Source of the DNA: Chrysomallon squamiferum
Lineage: Eukaryota; Mollusca; Gastropoda; Neomphalida; Peltospiridae
Reading direction: 5' to 3'
NCBI GenBank assembly: GCA_012295275.1
Contig: CM022667.1
Coordinates: 15,087,168-15,151,167, forward strand
DNA: 64,000 bases
Part shown: positions 13,048-27,649 of the stretch, piece after piece
How positions within the stretch are numbered: the stretch's first letter is position 1
How the letters are laid out: each line of letters opens with the position of its first letter
Translations under genes and position numbers: made by a program
The notes under the pieces: generated by a model
Told to the model about the DNA's origin: nothing
The model's database searches: none
Seen by the model: the letters and a program-made list of their open reading frames with translations, nothing else

Positions 13048-13532
13048 TACGCCTTTCTGTCTTTCTATCTGTTTGTGCATCTACATCTGTATCTCTCTCT
13101 GTCTGTACCTCATGGATACATACATACATACACATACACACACACAGACCGTAACTTTAGATCCCGGTTATTTGGCAGTAAACCAGGTCCAATTCCATCG
13201 TCTGGTTTTTTTCCTTGCGTCTCTAGGACAGCGACCTCTGTCTGCATCAGACGTTGTGAAAGCTGGGAAGCCAGAGTCAGGGAGTGTGGAATAGCTGATT
13301 GAGACAGTATTAGGCTACTGGGGCAACAGGTTACAAGAATTCGTGTAGTGACCGTAAGCCTGTCCATCTCTACGGCCATAAACGTTTCATGTTTACGCTA
13401 GTCGTAGATTTGTTAATGTCACCTCCTTGGAGCAAGTCGTAACTTTCCCCATTGTGTATTTTTATATGAAGCACGTTTGTTGTGGACATATACTATAGAT
13501 TACGTTTAGATATCATAGATACTCTCTCTCGC

Positions 13533-13690
<158 letters not shown>

Positions 13691-13743
13691 CATACTCAAG
13701 GGACACAAGGCAGATTTGCAGAAAGTCATTTTGTATGTGCATA

Positions 13744-13867
13744 GAAAAGAAAGCGCAAACAGTAACGTAAATGTAGGTAAACTCTTCATTACATCTGAAA
13801 ATTGTGAAAAGAAAGCGCAAACAGTAACGTAAATGTAGGTAAACTCTTCATTACATCTGTAAATTGT
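13744..13867. repeat. Tandem duplication of a 62-bp unit
   Basis: Two nearly identical copies, 13744-13805 and 13806-13867, start with GAAAAGAAAGCGCAAACAG and differ at about one base near the end. They directly follow the TA/TG array. Confidence 0.93.
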
Positions 13868-14771
13868 GATTTGATAAAGGTCTGGGTGACAAGATGTTAC
13901 CCGTTACCAAGCTTGTGCGAATCTTTTGTTACCGCCGAATGTCTGTAGTTATTTTAGCCAATGAATACGCCAGGTTATGAATGGGGCGTGTTTACTGACA
14001 GTGACTGGCAGGTCACCTCACCACGTGTCACGGTAAAATGGCAAAGATGCATTAGTAGATAAATACAGAGATACATACATAATTTGAAACACAAAAGTAC
14101 TTATGTAATATACGCCTATATACCTACAGATGAGCTCATGGGTAAATTTAAAAAAAAAAAATTCAAACACGGTATATTTTGCCTTAGATATATCAAAAAT
14201 GTTAGGCCAACAAGGCATATTTTTTTTTTGGGTCATCTTTTCAATGAAATCATTTATATACCGCAGCTCAGAACTGTATTATTGCCTATAACTGGCCTAA
14301 TATCACTTTTATTTCAATCACGAATATCTAATTTAAACTAACGAACTAACTAACTAACTAACTAAATAAATAAATAAATCGACGGCTATGAACGTCCTGC
14401 ACCGAGCAGCTTAGCTAATCCTCTTCACTCTTTTCTAGCGATATTTTTAGTTTGACAACAGAGAATCCTAATTAACTTAACATAATCTCGTTCTGTGACG
14501 TAACACGTGATTTGTCCAATATGTCTGCACCCACGAAGCTGCCTCGTGGAAGCGAGAAATGCTCTGTAATTGGAAAATATTAAAGAAATATGTCTGTTTG
14601 ATTGGCTTTTGTTGAACGTAGTCAATCGATGGAATGTGTGGGATGGGCATGAAGGTGACCCAGGTGCACTTGCATTTGTGGTAAAAGTTTAATCCTGTGT
14701 ACTTATACACATAGACACACACACACACACGCACACATACACATACAAACACACAAATAAATAAATACAAA

Positions 14772-14772
<1 letters not shown>

Positions 14773-14848
<76 letters not shown>
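14773..14848. repeat. (AG)n microsatellite
   Basis: An AG array of about 76 bases, preceded by a (CA)n stretch near 14714-14755. Confidence 0.96.
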
Positions 14849-14852
<4 letters not shown>

Positions 14853-16065
14853 TTACAATATACAGACAGTAGTTAAATAAGGTATTGCTTTTGCTCATAC
14901 AACAATAAAGAAAGGCGTGTACGAACAAAATTCTTTATAGCACTATTCTGCTCTCATCACTTTTAACGACATTGTTGTTGACGTTGCTAATGTCGTTGTT
15001 GTTGTTAACAAACGGAAATTAAAAGTCGGTGCTTATCGAAGTGAGACATGACAGTGTATTAACTATTTTCAAACGTGTGAATATCTGCTTTAAAAAGTAT
15101 TTTATATGAGATACTACTACTACTACTACTACTACTATTACTACTACTACTATTGCTATTACTACAACAACTACTACTACTAATAATAATAAGAAGAAGA
15201 AGTAGAAGAATTATAGCAAAATAATATGTTAATTTCATATGTTTTACAGAGAAAAGAATGTGGCTTTGTTATACAAATTATACACACACACATAGCACAT
15301 ACATGCAGACATACATACATAGTCTATTCATACATACGTACGTTGAAAACATATCAGTTACATATACATACATACATACATACATACATACGTACACACA
15401 TGAATGGATATGAAATCAAGCGTACGAACCATACAGCTTTTTGTGGAATTAAATGACAATAAACAATGCTTTGATATACAAAACACGTATAATCAACTAC
15501 TAATTATAAAAACATGCACATTACAAATGTATCGAACTGTGAAGCACTGAATTAATGTTGCCATGCACCAAAACTTTAATTTAAAAAAATAATAATAATA
15601 AAAAAAATAAAACGACGACAACAACAACAAAAATATGAATATAATTTTATTAAACATTTATTTGATCAAAGTATTTAATTTTGAATTAGTCCATTCAGTC
15701 AGCTGTGTTTTTCCTCTAAATGATTCAAACTGTAAAATTTTATTTTAATTAACTATGTTCAACAGTTAAATCAACCGTTGGGCTTTATTCGTTTGTTTTT
15801 AAAACTGTGAATTTAGTATAATGTATTAATATTAAAACGGGTTTAATTAATTGCCCATCTGTTATTCGCTGGATCTGTCGAGTTAGTCCAAAAGATTTGG
15901 GGCGAGTTCATTTAGCTGCGGTGGAAAAGTTGTTTCATATCGATAATTCTTTGTTCAAAATGGTATGTCCCAACCTACGATCCGTGAACACTCCAGGAAG
16001 GGTCGCGCCTGCGCAGTGCGAAACTCCATACAGTCTATATTGATTGAAGACTGCACATCTTTCAG

Positions 16066-16098
<33 letters not shown>

Positions 16099-16431
16099 CG
16101 CAGAAAATTTCCATGCGCTTAAAGCTTCGTACCTTGGAAATTTCCGTTGTTAATAACGCAAAGAGTGTGCTCTTTTTTTCTGTCGTATTTTTGAAATTGT
16201 TTGTGCATGACGATTTTTGTTTTCAAACACATGTCACAATATTCGTGGAGAAGTCGTATATAACCTTCTGCTTCGGCAACTTGCGTTATTTGAAACTCGC
16301 TCGTGTCAAAGCACGTTAAACAGAGCTACATTAAAGATTTAGTGTCAGTATTTTATAACTGTAGTCAGGTATTAAGTATACGAATACATTTAAATAAAGT
16401 TAAAATAAGAATAATAGATTTAAACTTAATC

Positions 16432-16654
16432 ATGGAAAAAACAGCGAACCTTGAAGATTATCAGATGAACAGTCTCTTGTCGGAGAAACACAGAAGCGAT
16501 GAAAATGTGGATTTAGATGTGGAATCAGACGACGAAACAACGGAAAGGGGACAATGGGGAAGAAAATTAGATTATATTCTCTCGCTCGTTGGTTACTGTG
16601 TGGGACTGGGAAATCTATGGCGATTTCCTTACCTTTGCAACAGAAACGGTGGAG
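16432..16654 (+). CDS. SLC6 exon 1: N-terminal tail and TM1
   Basis: Encodes residues 1-74 plus one base of Gly75. An acidic cytoplasmic tail is followed by [10 protein letters not shown] and TM1 (about 48-69), with the WRFPYLC motif and Asn61 as Na1 ligand. The donor is GTAGGT. Confidence 0.95.
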
Positions 16655-17801
16655 GTAGGTTTTATAAATCATTTGTAAAAATAACAAACCAATAAAGAAA
16701 AGTTAAACAAAATACGAATAAATTATTTTTTTGTACATTTTTCGGATAACAAAAGTTGATAATTTTTATAGATCTACAGAGCGGATATATTCCAGGTTAC
16801 TGATGATATTATTATTATTATTATTATTTAAATTTTACATTTTAAGAAACGTGTATATAATGTATGTATACCGAACATAATGTATGCACATACATACATT
16901 CGTATTTATGAATGTAGGTAGCCAGCCTGGTAGGTAGGTATTATTTCTACTATTGTAATTTATTGTTAGGTAGCCTTTCGCTTTAGGTCCAGTACAGTTT
17001 ACTCAATACTTTTGATACGAATTCTTACCATTGTTAGTTCTGATTAATGAAGGTCATATAAAACAGTGTAACCGCACATTCGCTTGTAAAATGTGACCCT
17101 CATAAACTCAAAATACTGATATCCGGGTGCTGGGGTAACCATTTTTAATCAAAGTTCCCTGTATTTTTGTACAAGTACACAGGTTATTAATTTAACGTCA
17201 GTTCTGTTTATAAAATAAAAAAAAAAATAATAAAATAAAATGTAAGAAGAAGCCAAGTACTTTCTTCTAAATAGATTGTCGCTAATTGAAATCTATGGGT
17301 TACGATGAATGTTTCTGGATGTAACTCGATAGTACAGTTGCTTTTATTAACGTTGGCAAAACTGGCTGATTGCCAGAATTTAGAAGCGAAAGTTGGTTTG
17401 AAGTTTATAATTGTGACCTTTTTACATCGGCAGCAGCAATAAACGAAAAATCGTAGCGAAATACTGAGTAAAGCAGTTGCAAACAAGGATTACATCTAAT
17501 GTGCAAATTAACTTTATTATTTATTCCTTGGTTCAGTAAAAATACGAATAGTTTCTGTTTACGTCAGTCGCATAACTACAGCATATTTCCTCACCCACCT
17601 AAATAACTGTTTATATTTTGTTTCAGAAATAACGAGTCAGATAATGGAAAAAAAAATGAAAATTAAAATAAAATAAAATAAATAAATAATAGATAATTAA
17701 AAAAATGAAAATTATATTTACCAAACATAAATTGTAAATACTATTATTAAAATTAATTAAATTTATAGCTATTATTTTATAATTTTACAACAGTACAGTG
17801 T

Positions 17802-17877
<76 letters not shown>

Positions 17878-18284
17878 CTCTTTCTCGCGATGTCGCAAAT
17901 ACGCTAGGATGTCTAAACAACATAATGAATAGCCATTACGAAACAAACCTAAGTGTTTGTTTGGGGATGTGTTGAAGGAACACGTAACATTTAACACATA
18001 TTGTTACGCATTTACTGTCAAAGAATCTGGCACACTTCCGAGTGAACTGTTTAAGGCATTAGGAGGCATTTACGCAAACACGTATCAAATATCTGACGTC
18101 ACTATAGGCTTACCACCAAGATAAAACGCTCAACTGAGAACAGACATCGTCTGACTCTGTTGTAATAGTCTGTATCTTCTTTCACTCTACTTCCAGTACC
18201 TTCATTCATTCATTCATTCAGTCTGTCTGTCATTCTGTCTCTGCCATCTTCCCATTAACTTCCTTCAGTCTGATCATTATCAAA

Positions 18285-18380
<96 letters not shown>

Positions 18381-19956
18381 ATACCAACATATACGCATAC
18401 AACACAAAAAATGTATACATAGACATATTAATTTAACACACGAACACACGCATCACACACAGTCACCGAAAAGCGTTCATGTGTTTGAAAGAAGCACAAT
18501 AGAACAGCTGCAAATTGAAACTCTGGCCGTTTATCCATCCGTTCACGACAAACGAGCGAAACTTGATAGTGGCATAAATAACGAGACGTAATATAAAGAA
18601 GAAAACAGATAAAGTAGTACAATTTGAAAGAAATTAAATATTTTTCTCTATTATTATTATTATTGTTATTGTTATTATTATTATTATTATATTTCATCAT
18701 TATTTTTTACTTTATAATGGAAAACTTTTCCTATTGAAAATTCTACATGACGTCAACTGTTTTGGTTAAATCCTGCATCGACTGTGGAAAAATGAAAGAT
18801 ATCTTCTTCTCCGTCTTTTGCGTTACTCATATAATGTATTGCCCAAGGCCATACGTTTGTTAACAGTGACAAACACATTATTAGAAAACCGCTGGACACT
18901 TTTTTTTTTTTATTAAGAAAAAAACACCATGAATAAAAATAAAAGCTTTTTGCATTTCTTACACCAGCCGATTTTGGTCATGGTAATGTTCTATTGTTAA
19001 TAATATCTGGTCGGAAACTTTCCAGGACCTACTTGGGAAAGGTTGATAGAAAATTAATATTTCTACTTTTTTATTTTTATTTTTTTTTTTATTTATACCC
19101 AAAACACGCCTCTTTTTGACACACTAACGGACACTTACATATGAATGGAATGCTGGCATTTAGCCAATATTGTTTATGAATATACTTATTAATTTACCTT
19201 CCTTCCTTCCTTCCTTCCTTCCTTCCATCCATTCTATCTTTCTTTTTATTATCTGCTTATTATTTATTTAGTCAGGAAGTTATATTTTTTTTCTTCATGT
19301 TCTACCTTAAAAAATGTATTCATTTAATAAATGTATTAAAAAAAACCCCACAAAAAAAAAAAAAAAAAAAAAAAAAAAACAACAACAACAACAACAACAA
19401 CAACAAAAAATAATAACAACAAACAAATAAAAATAAAACACACATTAAACAGTTATGATTTATAAAATTAAATATCCACAATAACAAAAACAATCAAGAT
19501 TTTTAACAATGTACAGGATCCAGTTTAATTGCTTTTCACATAAATAAATGAGAGATCAGAAGGCTGCGAAACACAACAAACACGACCACGCTGTCTATTA
19601 AGTATGTATACGTAACAAACAAAAATATTTCACAACAGAAAGAAACAGAAGATGGAGAAAAAAGTGATAATAATAATAATAATTCAAGATTTGATCGTAA
19701 ACCTGTCGTCTTTTCTGACGTAATAGATTTATATTTTATTTCTCGGAAGCCTCCTATGACGTCATAATGACGTAACAATGTCAGATAAAAATAGCGTTCG
19801 GAGCTGTGTTTTGCTGTTGCAAGCTTTTCTGACACCAGTACATGTTTTGTTGACGCAAAAATAGCGTCATTCTTCATCTGAAGGCCAAATCCTGTGTTAC
19901 GTGGTCAGGTAACACATGTTATTAAAGAGGTGAGGAAATAACGATAACAAATTATA

Positions 19957-20003
<47 letters not shown>

Positions 20004-23000
20004 GTTGTTGTTTGTTGTTATCTTTTCACGACTGCCATATGTTACAGGATCGAATCATACTTTCCAGTTCTTCACCTAGCCATTATTAAATATCTTAACG
20101 TTAAGTAATCTCGATTTCGTGTTTATTGTAAGGATGTGGTTGCAGATATGCTTTTGTGCACGAGCGTATATTTGTCTGCTTCAGGGAGAAACGGATTCGG
20201 AACGATGAAAGGGGATTAAAATGTTTCGATTTTACCGTGTACTTGTTCAGCACAAAGTTTGTTAATATTTATAACAAGGGATATTTGATATCCACTGTTT
20301 TTCCAAAAACTGGTTCATAACAACGTTTCACGTATTTCTTTATTCGCTTCACGGCTTGTGCTGAGTAAATGGGTGGGATAAGGCAGGGAGTGTACTGGAC
20401 ATATAAAGTATACTGACACAGAAAGTAACGGTTGAAAAACACAATTGTTTCTACCATATACAGCACTGTGGGGGGAAAAGACAATATTCTGAATAAAAAA
20501 AAAAAAAAAAAAAAATGGCCAAACAAAAATTTCGGTTAATAAATTCATAATAGCGGATTCCACTTTTGTTGATTTACATTGTCATCATGAACGCTTGACC
20601 AATTTTTGGCAAAATGTTTTATGCTTTGTTGTATGTGATTGTTTAGCTGACAAAGAGAAAATAAACATTCCAATGTCAGGTTGGTAGTGTTTGTACGCAG
20701 TAAGATATTTCTTCACAGATACGTTTATGTAGGTGTGCGTACGTGTGTTTACATAAACTGCAAAAAACAAATAGGAATATAACTTAATTAAATAGCATAA
20801 CATAATAAAGTAAATACATGCAAACGCACAAATACATAAGCTGGCTCACTCAAATTAAAACGCATTATAATGCATAGATATGTAAACCGCGGAATCTTCA
20901 TTTGATTTTATTAAAAAAAAAAAAAAAATAATAATAATAATAATAATAATAATAGTAATAAATTTTGATAATAATTAATAAATAGGTAGATAGATAAATA
21001 AATAAATAAATAAAATGAGATCAATATCCGTTTTTACGAAATATTCAAAAGAACTATTATGTAACTGACGCTAAATATTTTAGGATTTCCTTCTTTTTTT
21101 TTTTTTTTTTTTTTTTGAATAACTTAAATCCATTTTAAAACCGTTTTCATTTACAGAGATTACAGTTGTTCTACCATAAGCCACATAAATAATTTTAAAA
21201 AATTTGTTTAAAAATGCAGGATTAAAAACATTCCCGACCTATCCCACGTTATAACAAAATAACTTTAGTTCCAACCTTCCAAGGAGGAACGTGTCTGGTA
21301 TCATTTATTCGTTTCTAGAAACGTCTGTTTCACGAACCCTTTAATGACGCAAGTCTAAATCGCAGCTGCAGATGGGTCCGCTGCTTTTCAGAAACGTTTC
21401 TGTGTTTCATTCATTCCGCATAAAAGCTGCGCACATACCACAGAAAATCCGCCCTGTGCGCCCCGTTGTTTTGTTGCCTAGGCAACGCGGCTGAAGTGCG
21501 CGCCATTGACTGGGGAGATTACTTAAGCGCGTGTCGGCAATGTCAGTTTCGTGACGTCAGGCAAGTGGCAAATAATATTAATAATTCAAGAATTCCCCAA
21601 AGTTTTTAATTAAAGACGTCAGGTGCAAATGGGTATTAGCTACGGAGGGAAATAATATTTTGTGGCAGGTGAATAGTTTAATCTGTCTCTGTACCTTTTT
21701 TTTTTTTTTTTTTTTTTTTTTTTCTCTCTGTTTTTCTCTGTTTCATTACCAGACGCCTTCTTAAACATACAAAAAAAAAAAAAAAAAAAAAAAAAACGCA
21801 ACGTAACACAGAAAATAGTAAGAGATGGAGAAAGACAGAAAAAGACAGAGAGAATGAGAGATGCAACTGACAGGAAAACCAGTTTATGTAAGAACATTAC
21901 CAGCAGTACTGAACGATTTTGGTGAACCTGAATTAAGAAGCACGAAAAATTATTTTTGTATTGTTGTAACGTAGAGAATAAATAGACAATTAAGATTTAC
22001 GTATTTTCGATCTTTTTAATATTTGTTTAATCAGTTTATTATTGTTTCTACGGATTAAATTTATTCGTCTTTCTTTCTCGTTTTTCTTCTTTTCTCTTTT
22101 ACCTTTTTTCTCTTTTACTTTGTCCATTTATTTATTTATTTACTTTCCTTTTCATATTATTTTTTTCTCTTTGCAACGTAAAAATAAACTGTCGACAAAA
22201 GTAACAAAACAAAAAAACAACAACGAAAACAACCCAAAAATTTCTTTTTCAATATACCACTTCAGAAGAAAAGGTGTGAAAACTGGATTTCCTGTAGGTG
22301 ATTTAAAAGTGTAACGCTGTGCACCTTTCATATTCGTTCATGTCTGTAATACTACAGAACTGTTATTATCAAAAGTATTTGTGACGAGGCTTTGTGTCGC
22401 TTGATACGTGAGCGCAAAACAGTTCAAAACTGAATGACCCTGGGGCGGATCTCGTGGGGGGCCCAAACATTTGAGAATGGCCCCTTCTATTTAGGATTTC
22501 TTTTCTTTTTTTTGTCAACATGTAGAACTCTTGAATTACGTTTGCCACCGACCCTGTTGTAGCACCATTATATTACGTTCCATCTGAACCATGTATTATT
22601 TTTCAATAGCGCCTTTTCATAATGAGATGGTTCCCTTTTTCACACGGACCCTCCCCTCATCAGAAAAGCTGGATCAGTCTCAGTGACGGTAACGTATTAA
22701 TAATGGTGCTTTGTGGAACTTTTTCTAGGTTCCCGTTCCAGACATAAACCACACCATGATATGGTGTTTCAAATAAAATAAAATAAAATAAAATAAAATA
22801 AAATAAAATGCGGTATAGTGCATTGAAGAAATTCTTTCATCTTGAATTAATAGAGTTGAACATGAAAATGGTGTCAGCAGGTTTCTTCCATCTATTGTTA
22901 CACAAAAAAGATTTTGAAATAAATAAATAAATAAATAAATAAATAAATATGGTTCACGCAAATTGTGTTCAGATGTCGATTAGCAAACCATGATTCACCG

Positions 23001-26000
23001 AATCGTTGCATATTACAGTAATGAATGACGGTTCCGTCGATAGACCGTGATACTGAGAATGGTGATGATGACGATTAATTATGATGATGATGATGATGAT
23101 AATCTACGACAATCTATTATGCACCCAGCAGTTACTGCACTGAACCAGTACAAGGAAAATATCTAATGTATATTCAAAGATAATGCAAAATCTCCCTTTT
23201 TCAGCCACGTAGATCAACAACCGGAGAAAATGTCCATGTCTGAACTAATGTAACTGATTTATATTTAAAACAGAAAATACTTAACCTCCGTAGAAAAATT
23301 CATAATACCTTTTAATCGTCCATTGTTCAATACATGTCATGGTATTTATTTCAGATATTTTACCTACGAGCCGAAAGGCTTAGAGAATACACACGTATAA
23401 TTAGTATAGTATAATTTACTAGTTTTAAGTATACTAATAATGTATGTGTTTGTGTGTGTGTGCTAGGATAAATTAATTATTTTTTAATCATTCTTTTTCA
23501 GGAGCCTTTCTCATCCCGTTTCTGTTTTTTCTGGTGATATGCGGTCTGCCAATGTTTTTCCTGGAGGTCACCATCGCCCAGTTCTCTGGAAAAGGACCAA
23601 CCCGAGTCTGGGACATCTGCCCATTATTCCGAGGTTAGTTGCAGTTCAGAGTTTTCATTTTCTATAAATATAATATAATATAATATAATATAATATAATA
23701 TAATATAACATATAACTGATTAGAATGGAAGGAAGCATAAACCATGGACTGATAAATTAGAACGGGAAATAATCAGCCTGGCGCACAATGGCAAGCGCTC
23801 TAACCACAAGACTGTGCCACACTCGTCAGTACACTTAGGTTGCACATAAATCAGTGGAAAATAAACTTGGATTATACGACATCGTTACGCTCTGATTATT
23901 CGACAACGTGATAAAACGTCGAGAGAAAGAAAAAGGTGTGAATGGGTCAGTACAAATGGCTGTGTGGTATACCCATTAATTTCTCGCTCCATCCAGTGAG
24001 CCTATGAGTTTTGTTTATATTAAGAGTTTCTATGTGAACTTTCTCGTTATCGAATGATTTATAATACAATAAAAAGGCCTAGCGTGAAGTCTCATTTCTG
24101 TTAAATGGTGCGCATAAAAGGTCTCGGTGGTTAGATTGATCTACACGGCATATACCCAGCGGGTTTCGTTTCTGCAACTTTTATAGCATAAAGCAGCGTT
24201 TGACACCCAGTAACAGTTAGAAGAAACGTTTGCTGAGCTGCAGTAAACTGTCATAGTCAAAAAACGATGAATTACAATGTGAATAGTAATATCACACACA
24301 ATCACTGATTTGAAAAGAATGATGTCTGTTTGAAGTTTCAAAGCGCGGCTCTCTTGGGCACATAAATCACAGGCGTCGGGGAATTATTTAGAACTGACAG
24401 AATGAATCAATTTTACATTCTCTTAGTCATCTTTTAAAAAACGTAGCTGGAATAATTCCCGATTCGATCGAAGTTCCTTATGTTAATACATCCGCTGTTT
24501 ATATTTGAGGTCATTGTTTTCACGTTATTTGAACCTTGATGCTATCTTTTGTTATCAATATGCAGCTATAAATTCCATTTCCAAAATACCAGTCCGAGAT
24601 TAAAACCAAAAATGTTTGTTTTCTAATAGTTATCTTTCGAAATAAAAAAAATCAAACCATAGTTGTTTACGATAAGAACGATTAATTTTCTTAAAGTGAA
24701 AGCAATTTTCTTGTCAGGAATATTTATTCTGTACGCGAAGCAAAACAAAATAAAAAATAAAAAATAAATAACAAAAGTTAAACTGCCACGAAGAAATTTT
24801 ATCTGTGATTTAAAAAAAAACTGTAATCTCGACATTCCCAGCAGGTACCAGAAAAGCCATTGCGCAGAAAAAGCAACAGAAAATGTGCCATTATCAGGGA
24901 GCAATACATCAGAAAAAGTATGCAGAAAATTTAAGATAACGAAAATAACGCTGGAAAACAAACTGGCTTGGTGGGTGCGGTTTTCAAAGTCAAATTAACA
25001 CCGTTTCGTTTATTTATTTTTCTTTAATTTGTAGCTTTTCTTTAAAGTTTTGTTTTTCTCCTGTTTTCTGATTACTGTATTAAAGTGTATTGTGATTATT
25101 TTCTACCATAAAGCACAGTCCTGCCTTATATTACTCTGAATCAACTGCATAATTTAATATATTATGGTATAATTCACTTACACACACATACGATATAATT
25201 TGATTTTTTTTTTTTTTACAAATTTGCTTTACATTTTGTCGTCTGCCAGTAGTTCAATTCAGAAATGCATCCATTTCAGAAATCGATATTTTGTTTATAT
25301 TGACCTTCAGGAAGAAATATGAATATTATCTGTTTGTAGAACTTTTGTATTAACGGCACAAAAACTCTTTATTGCCAACGAAAAATCCACACATGCCTGT
25401 CCTGTGATTTCTGTCAGCAGTAAAGCTGTATTAAAACTCAAAAAAAAAAAGCCACAAAGCAGGTTTACGCGTGCATTACCTAACTTACGTAAGCAGGATT
25501 GTTCTGTGCTGGGCCCCGGGGGCGTTCGTGAACAATATAATTAGTGGGGTATGTTTTTTTAATGTGGTTAAGCGATATATCATGTACTACTGTCTGATCT
25601 TATTATTATGATATCGTGTTACAGTCTGCGGTTTCAGTAATGTTTAGTATCGTACGTCATCGTACTTTTTATTGTATTATGTCATCTCGTGTTGTGCAAT
25701 TAATTGATTTTTATGGCACTGTAGTGTATTGTATAACTTCACATGTGTACTATTGTATAGTATGCTGTATTCTAAGAGTCTTAAAGAACACAACTGTACT
25801 CTATTTTGCACTGTATGGCATATCATTTTACGATGTATTTTTTCATTATTATTATTATAATTATAATATTTTATATTTTATATTGTATATACAGTTGTCG
25901 TGGATACCGTTTAATGTATCATATAGTATATTATTGGACTGATTAAATTATATATTGTATAGATTTAAAGCTATGAAGTTCTGTGTATCAAAATTATTGT

Positions 26001-26702
26001 ATAGATTGTTACGATATTGATGTTTAGTATCCTATATTGTATTGTGTTGATATAGTGTATGGTATTGCTGTTTACAGTGTTGTATTACATTGTATTCGAC
26101 ATTTTATTCTATGTATGTACTGTACTGTATACTGTTGTATCTTTAAAACGTGTGAACTTTGTACTGTATTTTATTACATTTAAAATGGTATTGAAGTGTA
26201 GTGCACTGTATGTTACTGTATTATACAGTATTGTATTTATTTACGTCTGTATTGTATTAAAGGAGTCGGTTTCGGAATGACGGTCGTCTCCTTCCTCATG
26301 GCGATGTACTACAACATGATCATAGCCTGGTGCATCTACTACATCATCCGCTCATGCAGCACCGTCCTTCCGTGGACGACGTGCGGCAACTGGTGGAACA
26401 CGCCTTTGTGCGAGGAGGAGCAGGCCGTGGTGGCAGTCAACGGCAGCATCGTTGTCAACAACGCAACAAGCGCAAGCATCGTCAAAAACATCAGTGACGT
26501 CAGCAACGTCACATACGCTCTGGGTGCTCAGGTTGATGCCGCCGTCAGCAATGTCACTGGTCTGAAGACGTGGACGAACGACACTCTGTCCCACACGTCG
26601 GTGGAAGAATTTTGGCAGTAAGAATAATTTGAGTTATTTTTTTTGTTGTTACGAAATGTTAAATGTTGATTAGACGGATGAGCGGAAGAGAGGATGATAA
26701 AG

Positions 26703-26768
<66 letters not shown>

Positions 26769-27614
26769 GGTTTTGAAATTAAACTGTATTTTATATACTA
26801 ATTATTATTCAGATACAACACACTACGTATTTCAAGTGGTTTGGAGGATATTGGAGAACTGCAATGGCACCTGGTACTGTGTTTTATGGGGGCGTGGCTT
26901 ATTATTTTTTTCTGTCTCATCCGTGGTATCAAGTCTGTCGGCAAGGTAAGAGTTTTAGCTCATTATCGAGACAGAACTTTATATTCTGTGAACTTCTAAT
27001 ATCATTTACTCGTAAAGCTTGCTTAAACCGACTGTTGTCTCAAAAACAGACTACAGCTCTTTGTTGTGTGTGTATTTATATTTTTTGCGTCTTAATTACA
27101 TGCTTTCAACGCCATCCCCCCTCCCCCCAAAAAAAAAACAAAGAAAAAAAAACAACAACAAAAAACGCGATAAACAATGCCAAAAACATTCTAGCTGTTT
27201 AGCGCGCAAATTGTTTGGCGATACCGGAAGCTGTTTGCCGGCGAAATAGCAAGCGCGTGACTCTGACGTAGACAAATAGAGTTAATGGAAATTCTTGCTG
27301 AACCGAGCCTTTTTAGATCAAAAGCGCTTTCTTCAGGCGGGCTACTTATGTCTGTTTAATTAATTCATTTTTTATTTTTTTTCGTTGTACATCTGTTTTC
27401 AGTTTAAGATGTAATTTAAGTATGGACAGGGAATACTGGTGTTATGTTTGTTTAGATTTGAAATAGACATTTACGTTGTTAAATGTTTTAGTATTTAATA
27501 ATATTTGACCCTAAAACGGGGAGTTAACGATTTGTCACAGTCTGTCTGTCTGTCTGTCTATCCTTTTCTCTCTGTGTAAAATTGACGATTGAATTTGATT
27601 TGTAAATTATTATT

Positions 27615-27649
<35 letters not shown>

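Larger units (their letters stand above)
16655..23501 (+). other. SLC6 intron 1
   Basis: A phase 1 intron of about 6.8 kb. It holds AG arrays at 17803-17876 and 18322-18376 (the latter preceded by (TA)n at 18287-18322), a poly-A/(CAA)n run at 19353-19404, (TG)n at 19960-20001, poly-T/poly-A pairs near 21698-21797, AAATA repeats at 22774-22808, and the CpG-rich candidate regulatory island at 21300-21570. A CRE-type TGACGTCA also occurs near 19757. No exon was recognised inside it. Confidence 0.85.
23634..26262 (+). other. SLC6 intron 2
   Basis: A phase 1 intron of about 2.6 kb. It contains an ATAAT repeat at 23667-23707, a tRNA-like SINE fragment (23776-23825), poly-T at 25205-25217, and, for its last 650 bases (25600-26260), a degenerate TGTAT/TATTG-rich tract. 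Nothing else was recognised. Confidence 0.85.

Noticed and set aside
13073-13379. Overlapping frames on both strands next to (TC)n
   Set aside because: The non-repeat part is about 70 codons with no recognised family. It could be a fragment of a repeat but evidence is too thin.
16066-16095. Poly-A tract as the tail of a retrocopy near the SLC6 promoter
   Set aside because: No transcript-like or SINE-like sequence precedes it on either strand.
16303-16431. In-frame upstream extension of the SLC6 N-terminus
   Set aside because: The frame is open but begins with GTG, not ATG, and the 43 residues are AT-driven with no family similarity. ATG 16432 has a good start context.
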